From assembly GCF_023512315.1 (NCBI RefSeq), contig NZ_JAILZV010000018.1, forward strand, positions 1 through 32,480: a stretch of DNA of 32,480 nt, written 5' to 3'. This document shows, in pieces, positions 16,424 to 23,455 of this stretch. Below the pieces are notes generated by a model. That model was given only the letters and a program-made list of their open reading frames with translations, was not told where the DNA came from and ran no database searches. Numbering within the stretch: position 1 is the first letter of the stretch; every line of letters starts with the position of its first letter. The stretch is from Anoxybacillus sp. (lineage in GTDB: Bacteria; Bacillota; Bacilli; Bacillales; Anoxybacillaceae). The position numbers and the translations under genes are program-made.

Positions 16424-16459
16424 AGGAAAGAAAAAGAAAAAAAGACGGAGGGAAAAAAG

Positions 16460-17338
16460 ATGAAACAAACATTTTTCGGTTCGTTGTATTTATCGCTCGC
16501 TGCTAGCATTTGGGGCGGGATGTATGTCATTAGTAAATATGTGCTTGATTACGTTCCACCATTTACGCTTGTTTGGCTACGGTATGCGGTTGCCTTTTTT
16601 GTATTATGGATGATATTACGTGTGCAGCGCGTTTCTGTGCCGAAAGAAAAGAAAGATTGGAAGCTTATTATTTGGATTGGGATGATTGGTTACGTCCTTT
16701 CGATTTCTTTGCAATTCGTCGGCACGAAATGGTCGGATGCCCATACCGCTTCGCTCATCACATCGGCGACACCAGCATTCATTGTGCTATTTGCCCGCTG
16801 GATGTTGCACGAAATCATTACGTGGCGAAAGTTGTTTGCGCTGCTATTAGCAACGGCAGGGGTCGTTGTCGTCGTCGGATTAGGTGGCGGGGAGGCGACT
16901 TCTTTTGTAGGGAACGTATTATTAGTCGGTGCGGCGCTAACGTGGGCGCTTTTATCAGTGCTCGTAAAAATCGCGTCTGCCCGGCTGTCGGTATTAGTCA
17001 TTACGACGTATGCGATTTTCGTTGCACTTATTGGCACAACACCGATGATGATGTGGGAGTTATGGGGGGCGATGCCGTTCCCATTTTCGCTGCCAGTAGT
17101 GCTTGGGGTTCTTTACCTTGGCATCGTGTCGACCGCGGGCGCGTTTTTCCTTTGGAATAAAGGAATGGAAATGATGGATGCTGGCATCGGTTCGCTCTTT
17201 TTCTTTTTCCAGCCGCTTGTCGGCTCAGTGTTTGGCTGGCTGTTTTTGCATGAACAATTAAATATTCCGTTTTGGCTCGGCGGAGCGTTCATCGTTGCAG
17301 GGGTTGTCATTGCCGTCCTTGAGACAAAGCAATCGTAA
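16460..17338 (+). CDS. EamA/DMT-family transporter, first of a tandem pair
   Basis: A 292-residue protein with ten predicted membrane helices in two repeated EamA halves (SLAASIWGGMYVISKYVLDYVPPFTLVWLRY at the start of the first; FVGNVLLVGAALTWALLSVLVK at the start of the second). It belongs to the drug/metabolite exporter superfamily; substrates are usually metabolites or amino acids, not determinable here. ATG 16460 is fixed by GGAGGG (16447-16452) 7 bases upstream; the open frame reaches further back but without a ribosome site. It ends 13 bases before a second, related transporter. Confidence 0.88.
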   Translation: MKQTFFGSLYLSLAASIWGGMYVISKYVLDYVPPFTLVWLRYAVAFFVLWMILRVQRVSVPKEKKDWKLIIWIGMIGYVLSISLQFVGTKWSDAHTASLITSATPAFIVLFARWMLHEIITWRKLFALLLATAGVVVVVGLGGGEATSFVGNVLLVGAALTWALLSVLVKIASARLSVLVITTYAIFVALIGTTPMMMWELWGAMPFPFSLPVVLGVLYLGIVSTAGAFFLWNKGMEMMDAGIGSLFFFFQPLVGSVFGWLFLHEQLNIPFWLGGAFIVAGVVIAVLETKQS

Positions 17339-17351
17339 GAGGAGGGGGAAA

Positions 17352-18269
17352 ATGTCAAGTCGCGCGAAAGGATTAGCGATGGTCGTAACCGGCGCAGCGC
17401 TTTGGGGGCTGTCAGGGACAGCTGCGCAAATATTGTTTCAAGAAAAGCACGTCACTGCGGAGTGGCTCGTAGCAGTAAGGATGGTATTGGCTGGCTTTGT
17501 GCTCGTCGTATTAAGCGCTTGGAAAGGGATTGAACCATTTGCTATTTGGAAAGAGCGAAAAAGCCGTTGGCAGCTTATTTTGTTTGGGTTAGTTGGCATG
17601 CTTGGCGTGCAATATACGTACTTTGCGTCGATCGCGACCGGGAATGCAGCGACGGCGACGCTACTACAATATTTAGCACCGGTGTATCTCGTTTTCTATT
17701 CATTAGTGAAAGAAAAACAAAAGCCGACGATAAAAATTAGTTTTGCGGTTTTTCTAGCGCTTGCAGGCACGTTTTTATTAATGACGAACGGCACAACGAA
17801 TCAGTTCACCGTTTCGCTCGTGTCGGTCGTTTGGGGCGTGTTGTCTGGTGTCGCGTTAGCGTTTTATACACTTGCGTCTGCCAAGCTATTAAAAACGTGG
17901 CAGACGACGCTTGTCGTTGGTTGGGGGATGGTCATTGGCGGTACGGCGATGTGCTGGCTCGTTCCATCTCTTGTCCCGACGAATATCGTATTCGGGGTCG
18001 ATACGTGGCTATTAATCATGTTCGTCGTCCTTTTCGGCACGTTAATTGCGTTTTTATTGTTTGTTGAAAGCATCCGCCATTTGTCGCCGACCGAATCGAG
18101 CTTATTATCGAGCGTGGAGCCGCTGTCTGCTGTCCTTGCCTCGATTGCGTTTTTGCATGTTTCGTTTGGCGTATTTCAGGCGATCGGGGCAGCGTGCATT
18201 CTATGGACGGTCTTTCTTCTTTCACAGCCATCGAAAAAACGAATGTACCGCAATATAGAAGGGGTGTAG
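17352..18269 (+). CDS. EamA/DMT-family transporter, second of a tandem pair
   Basis: A 305-residue ten-helix EamA protein (GAALWGLSGTAAQILFQEKHVTAEWLVAVRM in the first half, VWGVLSGVALAFYTLASAKLL in the second, with ESSLLSSVEPLSAVLASIAFLHVSF near the end). GGAGGGGG precedes ATG 17352, which I prefer to the upstream in-frame start at 17295 inside the previous gene. It is clearly a relative of its neighbour but not a recent copy, as the two align only in general family positions. The pair may act separately or as a heterodimer. Confidence 0.88.
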   Translation: MSSRAKGLAMVVTGAALWGLSGTAAQILFQEKHVTAEWLVAVRMVLAGFVLVVLSAWKGIEPFAIWKERKSRWQLILFGLVGMLGVQYTYFASIATGNAATATLLQYLAPVYLVFYSLVKEKQKPTIKISFAVFLALAGTFLLMTNGTTNQFTVSLVSVVWGVLSGVALAFYTLASAKLLKTWQTTLVVGWGMVIGGTAMCWLVPSLVPTNIVFGVDTWLLIMFVVLFGTLIAFLLFVESIRHLSPTESSLLSSVEPLSAVLASIAFLHVSFGVFQAIGAACILWTVFLLSQPSKKRMYRNIEGV

Positions 18270-18292
18270 CGATTCGCTACCCCCTTGTTTTT
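18261..18292 (+). terminator. Terminator between convergent genes
   Basis: GGGGTGTAGCG and CGCTACCCC pair with a small bulge around ATT, followed by CTTGTTTTT. It overlaps the stop codons of both the DMT transporter (plus) and the sensor kinase (minus). Confidence 0.7.
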
Positions 18293-19539
18293 GCGAAAGG
18301 AAATGTAATCGTTATTGTCGTTCCTTTTTGGATTTCGCTATCAATTTTCCATGTCCCGTTCATTGTTTCAATCAATTTGACGGCCACCATCGCCCCAAGC
18401 CCTGTCCCTTTTTCTTTCGTACTGAAATACGGCTCTCCAAACCGACTGATTTGCTCGGCTGTCATCCCAATGCCGGTATCTGCAATCGTTACTACCACTT
18501 CTTCTCCTTTGCAGGAACAAGAAATAGTGACCGTTCCGCCTCGAGGCGTTGCCTCAATACTATTTTTCAATAAGTTTAAAAAACATTGCCGAAAATATTC
18601 GGCATTGCCGATAATGGAACACGGTTGGCACTTTTCGACGAGATGTACTCCATTCATTCGGGCGAACGGCTGCAATAAATGGGTCACTCGCTCCAACTCT
18701 TGCTCTACGAGGAGTGGTTCTTCTTTTTTCGGCGTCGGTTTGGCGAACGTTAAATAGTCGCTAATAATCGTTTCTGCACGGTCGATTTCTTCAAGGGCAA
18801 TGTGCATGTATCGCTCTTGTGTTTCTTTTGGTATAGTTTGCGATTTCATTAATTGAAGAAATCCTTTCACGACCGTTAGCGGATTGCGCACCTCATGAGA
18901 AATGCTCGCGGCGAGTTGACTGACGATCTCCATTTTTTCTACTTTCACGAGCTTTGACCGCATCAAGATGGCGTCTTTTAACGTTTCGATAATATAGACA
19001 ACAAATAACATCGCAAAGGGTGGAATGAAAATAAAATCAACAATATACGAATCAATCACTTGGAAGTCGAAAAAGACAACGGCGATGATAGTGACAAGCA
19101 CAGCAAGAAAAAACGTCAGCCATACCGATGTAACCAATTTATTTGTGCGATTCATCCGGCGGAAAAACGGGGATGCAAAAGCAGCGATGATAAGCATTGT
19201 GATATACACAGCGACCGTAATTGGTTGGAAGCCATAAAACAAAAAACGAACCGCTAACAAAAGAATGAGTAACGCACTGCCAACCGTCCACCCACCGTAT
19301 AACGTTCCGATTAAAAACGGAATTTGCCGTAAATCATGCACGCAATTATTCGCGATATAAATCGGAAATTTCATGCATAATAGCATCGGAATCGCGGTGC
19401 AAACAATTAAAAACCATTGTTGGTGCCGCGAGTTTGTTTTCCACCATTTTCGGTGGTCATAAATAAAATAATACACAAACATGCTCGTTAAAATATAAAA
19501 CAAGTTGTTTAATAAATTTTGGTTAATATAAGTTCCCAT
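18277..19539 (-). CDS. Membrane sensor histidine kinase, KinB-like
   Basis: A 420-residue kinase. The N-terminal ~185 residues hold about six membrane helices with the LRQIPFLIGTLYGGWTVGSALLILLLAVRFLFYG segment shared with 5TM sensor families; there is no PAS or HAMP domain. The kinase part has the H-box AASISHEVRNPLTVVKGFLQL with His215, the N-box FLNLLKNSIEATP, G1 IADTGIGM and G2 KGTGLGAMVA. ATG 19539 is chosen because AGGAG lies 7 bases upstream, against 19560 in the longer frame. No response regulator is adjacent. Layout, length and H-box match KinB, which feeds the sporulation phosphorelay; that role is inferred. Confidence 0.85.
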   Translation of the reverse strand: MGTYINQNLLNNLFYILTSMFVYYFIYDHRKWWKTNSRHQQWFLIVCTAIPMLLCMKFPIYIANNCVHDLRQIPFLIGTLYGGWTVGSALLILLLAVRFLFYGFQPITVAVYITMLIIAAFASPFFRRMNRTNKLVTSVWLTFFLAVLVTIIAVVFFDFQVIDSYIVDFIFIPPFAMLFVVYIIETLKDAILMRSKLVKVEKMEIVSQLAASISHEVRNPLTVVKGFLQLMKSQTIPKETQERYMHIALEEIDRAETIISDYLTFAKPTPKKEEPLLVEQELERVTHLLQPFARMNGVHLVEKCQPCSIIGNAEYFRQCFLNLLKNSIEATPRGGTVTISCSCKGEEVVVTIADTGIGMTAEQISRFGEPYFSTKEKGTGLGAMVAVKLIETMNGTWKIDSEIQKGTTITITFPFAKTRG

Positions 19540-19575
19540 ACACGTTCTCCTAATTGGCAAACATTCGACAATACA

Positions 19576-19603
19576 ATTATACGAAAACTAAGTGGGTTGA
19601 AAA
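19576..19603 (-). promoter_or_regulatory. Candidate promoter of the sensor kinase
   Basis: On the minus strand TTTTCA (19603-19598) and TATAAT (19581-19576) are 16 bases apart, about 37 bases before the kinase start codon. The -10 is perfect, the -35 weak. Confidence 0.4.
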
Positions 19604-19636
19604 TAGCTTTTTTCACTTCATCATAGGAGAAAAGGG

Positions 19637-19665
19637 TTGTTTTTTTGTATGACGTGTACTATAAT
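19637..19665 (+). promoter_or_regulatory. Promoter of the GntR-ABC operon
   Basis: TTGTTT (19637-19642) and a perfect TATAAT (19660-19665) are separated by 17 bases. An inverted repeat directly follows the -10 box. Confidence 0.65.
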
Positions 19666-19682
19666 TACTAATACAGTTAGTA
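19666..19682. promoter_or_regulatory. GntR (YtrA-type) operator candidate
   Basis: TACTAA and TTAGTA form a perfect 6-bp inverted repeat with a 5-base spacer, directly abutting the -10 box. A weaker outer pair, GTGTAC (19653-19658) with GTATAC, may extend the site. Position covers the transcription start, as expected for an autoregulated YtrA-type repressor. Confidence 0.5.
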
Positions 19683-19709
19683 TACATCATTTGGAAAGGA
19701 GGCGGGGGA

Positions 19710-20099
19710 ATGTTAGACCTCGATATTCGCAGCCGGCAGCCAATTTATGAGCAACTCGTCGAGAAAATGAAAGAACTTATCATCCATGAAGTATGGAAGC
19801 CGCACGAGCAACTTCCATCGGTACGGCAATTGGCAAAAGAGGTAACAATCAATCCGAATACGATCCAAAAAGCGTACCGTGAACTCGAGCATCAAGGCTA
19901 CATTTACTCCATTCCGGGAAAAGGAAGTTTTGTCGCGCCGCAATCCCCGTCTGTGAGTCAAGAAAAAGCAGCCACGATCAAACAGCAGATGCTCAAATTA
20001 CTATGTGAAGCGCTTTATCTCGGAATAGGAAAAGAAGAGCTGTTGTCGCTTGTCGAAACAGCGGAGCAATTAGTGAAAGGAGCGAAAACGAATGATTGA
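19710..20099 (+). CDS. GntR-family regulator, YtrA subfamily
   Basis: A 129-residue protein: a GntR winged helix (residues ~5-72, with PIYEQLVEKMKELIIHEVWKPHEQLPSVRQLAKEVTINPNTIQKAYRELEHQGYI and PGKGSFV) followed by only ~50 residues of helical C-terminal dimerisation domain. The short C-terminus defines the YtrA group, whose members typically control an ABC transporter encoded next door. AAAGGAGG precedes the ATG. Its stop overlaps the start of the ABC ATPase by 8 bases, so the two are translationally coupled. It probably represses its own operon from the repeat at 19666-19682. Confidence 0.9.
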   Translation: MLDLDIRSRQPIYEQLVEKMKELIIHEVWKPHEQLPSVRQLAKEVTINPNTIQKAYRELEHQGYIYSIPGKGSFVAPQSPSVSQEKAATIKQQMLKLLCEALYLGIGKEELLSLVETAEQLVKGAKTND

Positions 20100-20991
20100 C
20101 GTTCGTGGCGTCCACAAAGAATTTGCGGATGTAGAAGCAGTAAAAGAGGTGAGTTTGCATGTCGCGCGAGGCTCGATTTATGGGTTGCTTGGCTCTAACG
20201 GTGCTGGCAAAACGACGCTGCTAAAGATGCTTGCTGGCATTTACAAACAAGACCGCGGCGACATTTTTATCGGGGGAGAACCTGTTTTTGAAAATACGAA
20301 CGTGAAACAAAAACTATTATTTTTACCGGATGCGCTTTATTTTTTCCCACAAACGACGATTCGGCAAATGGCGCAATTTTATCGCGACCTTTATCCGTCG
20401 TGGAGCGAGGAGAGGTTTACTCGCTTGCAAGAAGCGTTTCCGCTTGCGCTCGATAAAAAAATTCACCGCATGTCTAAAGGGATGCAGCGGCAAGCGGCAT
20501 TTTGGCTAGCTTTTTCCGTAAAGCCTGAAGTGATGATTCTCGATGAGCCGCTTGACGGATTAGATGCAGTCATGAGGCAAAAGGTGAAAAACTTACTTGT
20601 GCAAGAGGTCGCTGAACGACAGATGACCGTTATCATTTCTTCACACAACTTACGCGAAGTCGAAGATTTGTGCGACCATATCGGCATTTTGCACCAAGGG
20701 GAAATCGTTCTAGAAAAAGAAATGGATGAATTAAAAACGGACGTACATAAAATTCAAGTGGCGTTTCGCGGTGGCATTCCTTCTTCGTTTCTTACAGGGT
20801 TAGACGCCGTCTATAAAGAACAGCGAGGCAGCGTGCTTCTTTGCATCGTTCGTGGGCAAAAAGAGAAAGTAGAAGCGTATATTCACCAATTTGAGCCGGT
20901 TATTTTCGACGTACTGCCGCTCACATTGGAAGAAATCTTTGTGTATGAGATGGGAGGGGTCGGCTATGCCATCGAAAATATTCTCGTATAA
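20092..20991 (+). CDS. ABC transporter ATP-binding protein
   Basis: A 299-residue ABC ATPase. Walker A is GSNGAGKTT (34-42), the signature is a degenerate MSKGMQRQ (~127-134) in place of LSGGQ, Walker B with the catalytic Glu is MILDEPLDGLDA (~148-159), and the switch His lies in SSHNLREVEDL. The C-terminal ~80 residues after LHQGEIVLEKEMDEL form the accessory domain of ABC-2 type exporters. It overlaps the downstream permease gene by 26 bases. It probably energises that permease. Confidence 0.9.
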   Translation: MIDVRGVHKEFADVEAVKEVSLHVARGSIYGLLGSNGAGKTTLLKMLAGIYKQDRGDIFIGGEPVFENTNVKQKLLFLPDALYFFPQTTIRQMAQFYRDLYPSWSEERFTRLQEAFPLALDKKIHRMSKGMQRQAAFWLAFSVKPEVMILDEPLDGLDAVMRQKVKNLLVQEVAERQMTVIISSHNLREVEDLCDHIGILHQGEIVLEKEMDELKTDVHKIQVAFRGGIPSSFLTGLDAVYKEQRGSVLLCIVRGQKEKVEAYIHQFEPVIFDVLPLTLEEIFVYEMGGVGYAIENILV

Positions 20992-22939
20992 CCGTTCATT
21001 AGTGATGCAAAATGTCCGAAACGTCGGCTGGATTGGCATCGTTCATCTTCTGCTATTGTTCGCTGCTATTCCGCTAAGGATGCTGATGATTTATACGAGT
21101 CAAAAAAACGGCTATTCACCTGTGATCCGCAACGTGTTTGAACTTTCAAACGCCTTTCAAGGGCTGATTGCCTTTACCGTTCCGGTACTTTTAGCCATTT
21201 TTGTCTTTCGTTATCTCCAGACAAAACGGTCGGTGGATTACATGCATAGTTTGCCACTTCGGCGCGAAACATTGTTTTGGCAACAAATGCTATTTGGCGT
21301 TCTTCTGCTTGTTATTCCTGTTATCGTAACAATGCTAGTAGCAGCGTTGTTGTGCCAGTTACCGATAGAAAATATGCACATCTCTGCCGGAGATCTCGTT
21401 CGTTGGGCGATGGAGATGCTTTTAATGGAGCTGTTCGCCTTTAGCGCGAGCGTATTGGTCGGGATGTTAACTGGCATATCGGTCTTGCAAGGGGCGTTCG
21501 CGTACATTTTGTTTTTATTTCCCGCAGGCATTTCGGTGCTCATGCTTATGAATATGCGGTATATGTTGTCGGGCTTTTCGGCGGATTATTATTTAAGCGC
21601 GAATCTAGAGCGTATTGTACCGTTTATCCGATTTGTCGAATTGGTCGATAAACCGTTGGCTGCGTTCGAAACGGTACGTTATGCGTTGGCAACGGTAGTA
21701 TGTTGCTTATTGTCTCTTTGGCTATACAAACGGCGCCATAGCGAAGCGGCAAGTCAAGCGATTGCGTTTGCAGCACTTCAACCGCTCTTTTCCTTTGGCG
21801 TGACGTTTTGTTTTATGCTCGTCGGTGGGCTATATTTTGGTGAAACACAGCGAAGCATCGGCTGGATTTTGTTTGGCTATGTGGCATTTTCTCTTGTCGG
21901 GTTTTTTATTGCATCGGCTATTATTGAAAAAACGTGGCGCATTTTTCATCGTTGGAAAGAATATGCCATCTTTATCGTAGCAATAATAGTCATCGGCAGT
22001 TTCGTTCGTTTTGACATCACCGGCTACGAAAAGCGTCAACCGGCATTATCTGACATTAAACGCGTCTATTTTGGCGAATCGGTGTATCAGTTTGAACGGC
22101 AAGCAGAGGAAAACTATATTTCGTACGTCCAATCCGATCAATTTTTACAAACGACGCAAAATATTAAAAACGTGTACGCATTTCATCGCCAATTAATTGA
22201 AGACCGTCCGACGCCGTTTGCGTTTGGGGAAAACATCCGTCCAGTCGTCATCGGCTACGTATTAAAAAACGGAGAAAAAATGGTGAGAACGTACTCGATT
22301 CCAATAGACGAATACAAACCTTTTTATGAAGCGATTATGGAATCAATGGAATATAAACATAACTACTACTTTTTGTTACAAGACAATGTTTCTCCGATTC
22401 GTCAAATCACGATTCGAACGGAGGCAAAAACGGTTCAAATCGCTGATCCAAAACAAATCGAGTCGTTTCTTGCCGTATTAAAAACTGAACTAAAAGAAGA
22501 GCCGTTTACCGAGATGATTTCTCCAATCGATGAATGGGGAACGATAGAACTGTTGCAAAGCGATGGCGGCCAAATGCAGCTTTCGTGGAAAAAATCATAT
22601 GCACGAATCGATGCGTGGCTGAAGCAACAAGGGTTACTTTCGAAAGCACGAGTTACCGCGGACGATGTTGCATACGCTATCGTCGTAAAAAACGAGGCGC
22701 GCACCCCGCTTTACGACTTAGTAGAAAATCCGGCGTTTGTAAAAGAGCTAGAAACAAGAACCGACGTATTGCGTATTACGGATAAACGGCAACTAGACGA
22801 GTGCTTGCAAAAAGCTTCTTCTTACGAAACGAAATCGCGCTATATTATCGCCTTTTACCGCACCGCCCATTCTGAACCAGAGTGGCATGTAATGGACGAA
22901 GAAACGCTTCCATCGTTTATTCGCAAGCAATTACCATAA
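20966..22939 (+). CDS. ABC-2 type permease with large C-terminal extracytoplasmic domain
   Basis: A 657-residue protein. The first ~345 residues contain about nine hydrophobic helices (from WIGIVHLLLLFAAIPLRMLM to YAIFIVAIIVIGSFV). The remaining ~305 residues are hydrophilic with ADP-like alternating segments and no recognised motif, similar in layout to permeases annotated with DUF6449 in bacilli. ATG 20966 is chosen because GGGAGGGG (20952-20959) lies 6 bases upstream; the frame opens earlier inside the ATPase gene. With the GntR and ATPase it forms a complete three-gene exporter resembling the B. subtilis ytr type. The substrate may be a cell-envelope-active peptide, but that is only by analogy. 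Confidence 0.8.
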   Translation: MPSKIFSYNRSLVMQNVRNVGWIGIVHLLLLFAAIPLRMLMIYTSQKNGYSPVIRNVFELSNAFQGLIAFTVPVLLAIFVFRYLQTKRSVDYMHSLPLRRETLFWQQMLFGVLLLVIPVIVTMLVAALLCQLPIENMHISAGDLVRWAMEMLLMELFAFSASVLVGMLTGISVLQGAFAYILFLFPAGISVLMLMNMRYMLSGFSADYYLSANLERIVPFIRFVELVDKPLAAFETVRYALATVVCCLLSLWLYKRRHSEAASQAIAFAALQPLFSFGVTFCFMLVGGLYFGETQRSIGWILFGYVAFSLVGFFIASAIIEKTWRIFHRWKEYAIFIVAIIVIGSFVRFDITGYEKRQPALSDIKRVYFGESVYQFERQAEENYISYVQSDQFLQTTQNIKNVYAFHRQLIEDRPTPFAFGENIRPVVIGYVLKNGEKMVRTYSIPIDEYKPFYEAIMESMEYKHNYYFLLQDNVSPIRQITIRTEAKTVQIADPKQIESFLAVLKTELKEEPFTEMISPIDEWGTIELLQSDGGQMQLSWKKSYARIDAWLKQQGLLSKARVTADDVAYAIVVKNEARTPLYDLVENPAFVKELETRTDVLRITDKRQLDECLQKASSYETKSRYIIAFYRTAHSEPEWHVMDEETLPSFIRKQLP

Positions 22940-22966
22940 AGTGTCCCATCAAGGGGCACTTTTTTC
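22939..22966 (+). terminator. Terminator of the GntR-ABC operon
   Basis: AAGTGTCCC and GGGGCACTT pair over 9 bp (one G-U) around ATCAA, followed by a run of T. It begins at the permease stop codon. Confidence 0.85.
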
Positions 22967-23001
22967 GTATAAACGCATAGTCCGATAGCGGTTAAGTTTT
23001 T

Positions 23002-23023
23002 TATTCAAATATTTATTTGAATG
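23002..23023. promoter_or_regulatory. CadC operator candidate, upstream site
   Basis: ATTCAAAT and ATTTGAAT form a perfect 8-bp inverted repeat with a 4-base spacer (23003-23022), ending just 3 bases before the -35 box. It resembles the second site at 23055-23080 and the ATTCAAA...TTTGAAT pattern known for CadC/ArsR-SmtB operators. Confidence 0.6.
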
Positions 23024-23025
23024 TA

Positions 23026-23055
23026 TTGACACATTGAGAGCTGTTTTCATATAAT
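23026..23055 (+). promoter_or_regulatory. Promoter of the cadC-cadA operon
   Basis: Perfect TTGACA (23026-23031) and TATAAT (23050-23055) separated by 18 bases. Operator-like palindromes lie on both sides. Confidence 0.8.
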
Positions 23056-23080
23056 ATATTCAAACAAATATTTGAATATA
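23055..23080. promoter_or_regulatory. CadC operator candidate, downstream site
   Basis: TATATTCAAA and TTTGAATATA form a perfect 10-bp inverted repeat with a 6-base spacer (CAAATA). It begins at the last base of the -10 box and covers the transcription start, the classical position for CadC repression. Confidence 0.8.
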
Positions 23081-23092
23081 GAAGGTGTGACG

Positions 23093-23455
23093 ATGACAAA
23101 AGATATGTGTGAAGTCGTTTGTGTCGATGAAGAGAAGGTGCGCGCGATAAAAGCGCAAATGGAAGAGTTGCAAGGAGTGCAACAGCTGTTTAAAGCGCTT
23201 GCGGACGGTACACGGCTAAAGATTATTTATGCATTGACGTTAGAAGAAGAGCTGTGTGTGTGCGATGTCGCTAATATTATTGGTTCGACAGTGGCGACTG
23301 CTTCCCATCATTTACGCTTTCTTCGCGATATGGGGCTAGCGAAACATCGAAAAGAAGGAAAGCTTGTATTTTACTCGCTACAAGACGAGCATGTGCATCA
23401 GCTTGTATCGATTGCGCTCGTCCATGCAAAGGAGTTGAGCAGCGATGGAGAATAA
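23093..23455 (+). CDS. cadC: ArsR/SmtB-family metal-sensing repressor CadC
   Basis: A 120-residue winged-helix repressor. The metal site typical of CadC is complete: Cys6 and Cys10 at the N-terminus (MCEVVC) and Cys55 and Cys57 in ELCVCDVA, giving the four-thiolate pocket for Cd(II), Pb(II) and similar ions. The DNA-binding region is VANIIGSTVATASHHLRFLRDMGLAKHRKEGK. ATG 23093 follows GAAGGTG; an in-frame TTG at 23072 lies inside the operator. Its stop overlaps cadA by 11 bases. Two perfect palindromes at the promoter are its probable targets. Confidence 0.93.
   Translation: MTKDMCEVVCVDEEKVRAIKAQMEELQGVQQLFKALADGTRLKIIYALTLEEELCVCDVANIIGSTVATASHHLRFLRDMGLAKHRKEGKLVFYSLQDEHVHQLVSIALVHAKELSSDGE

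Noticed and set aside
18194..18757. 187-codon plus-strand frame
   Set aside because: Antisense to the kinase ATPase domain (N, G1 and G2 boxes intact on the other strand), with a Cys/Pro/Ser-rich shadow composition.
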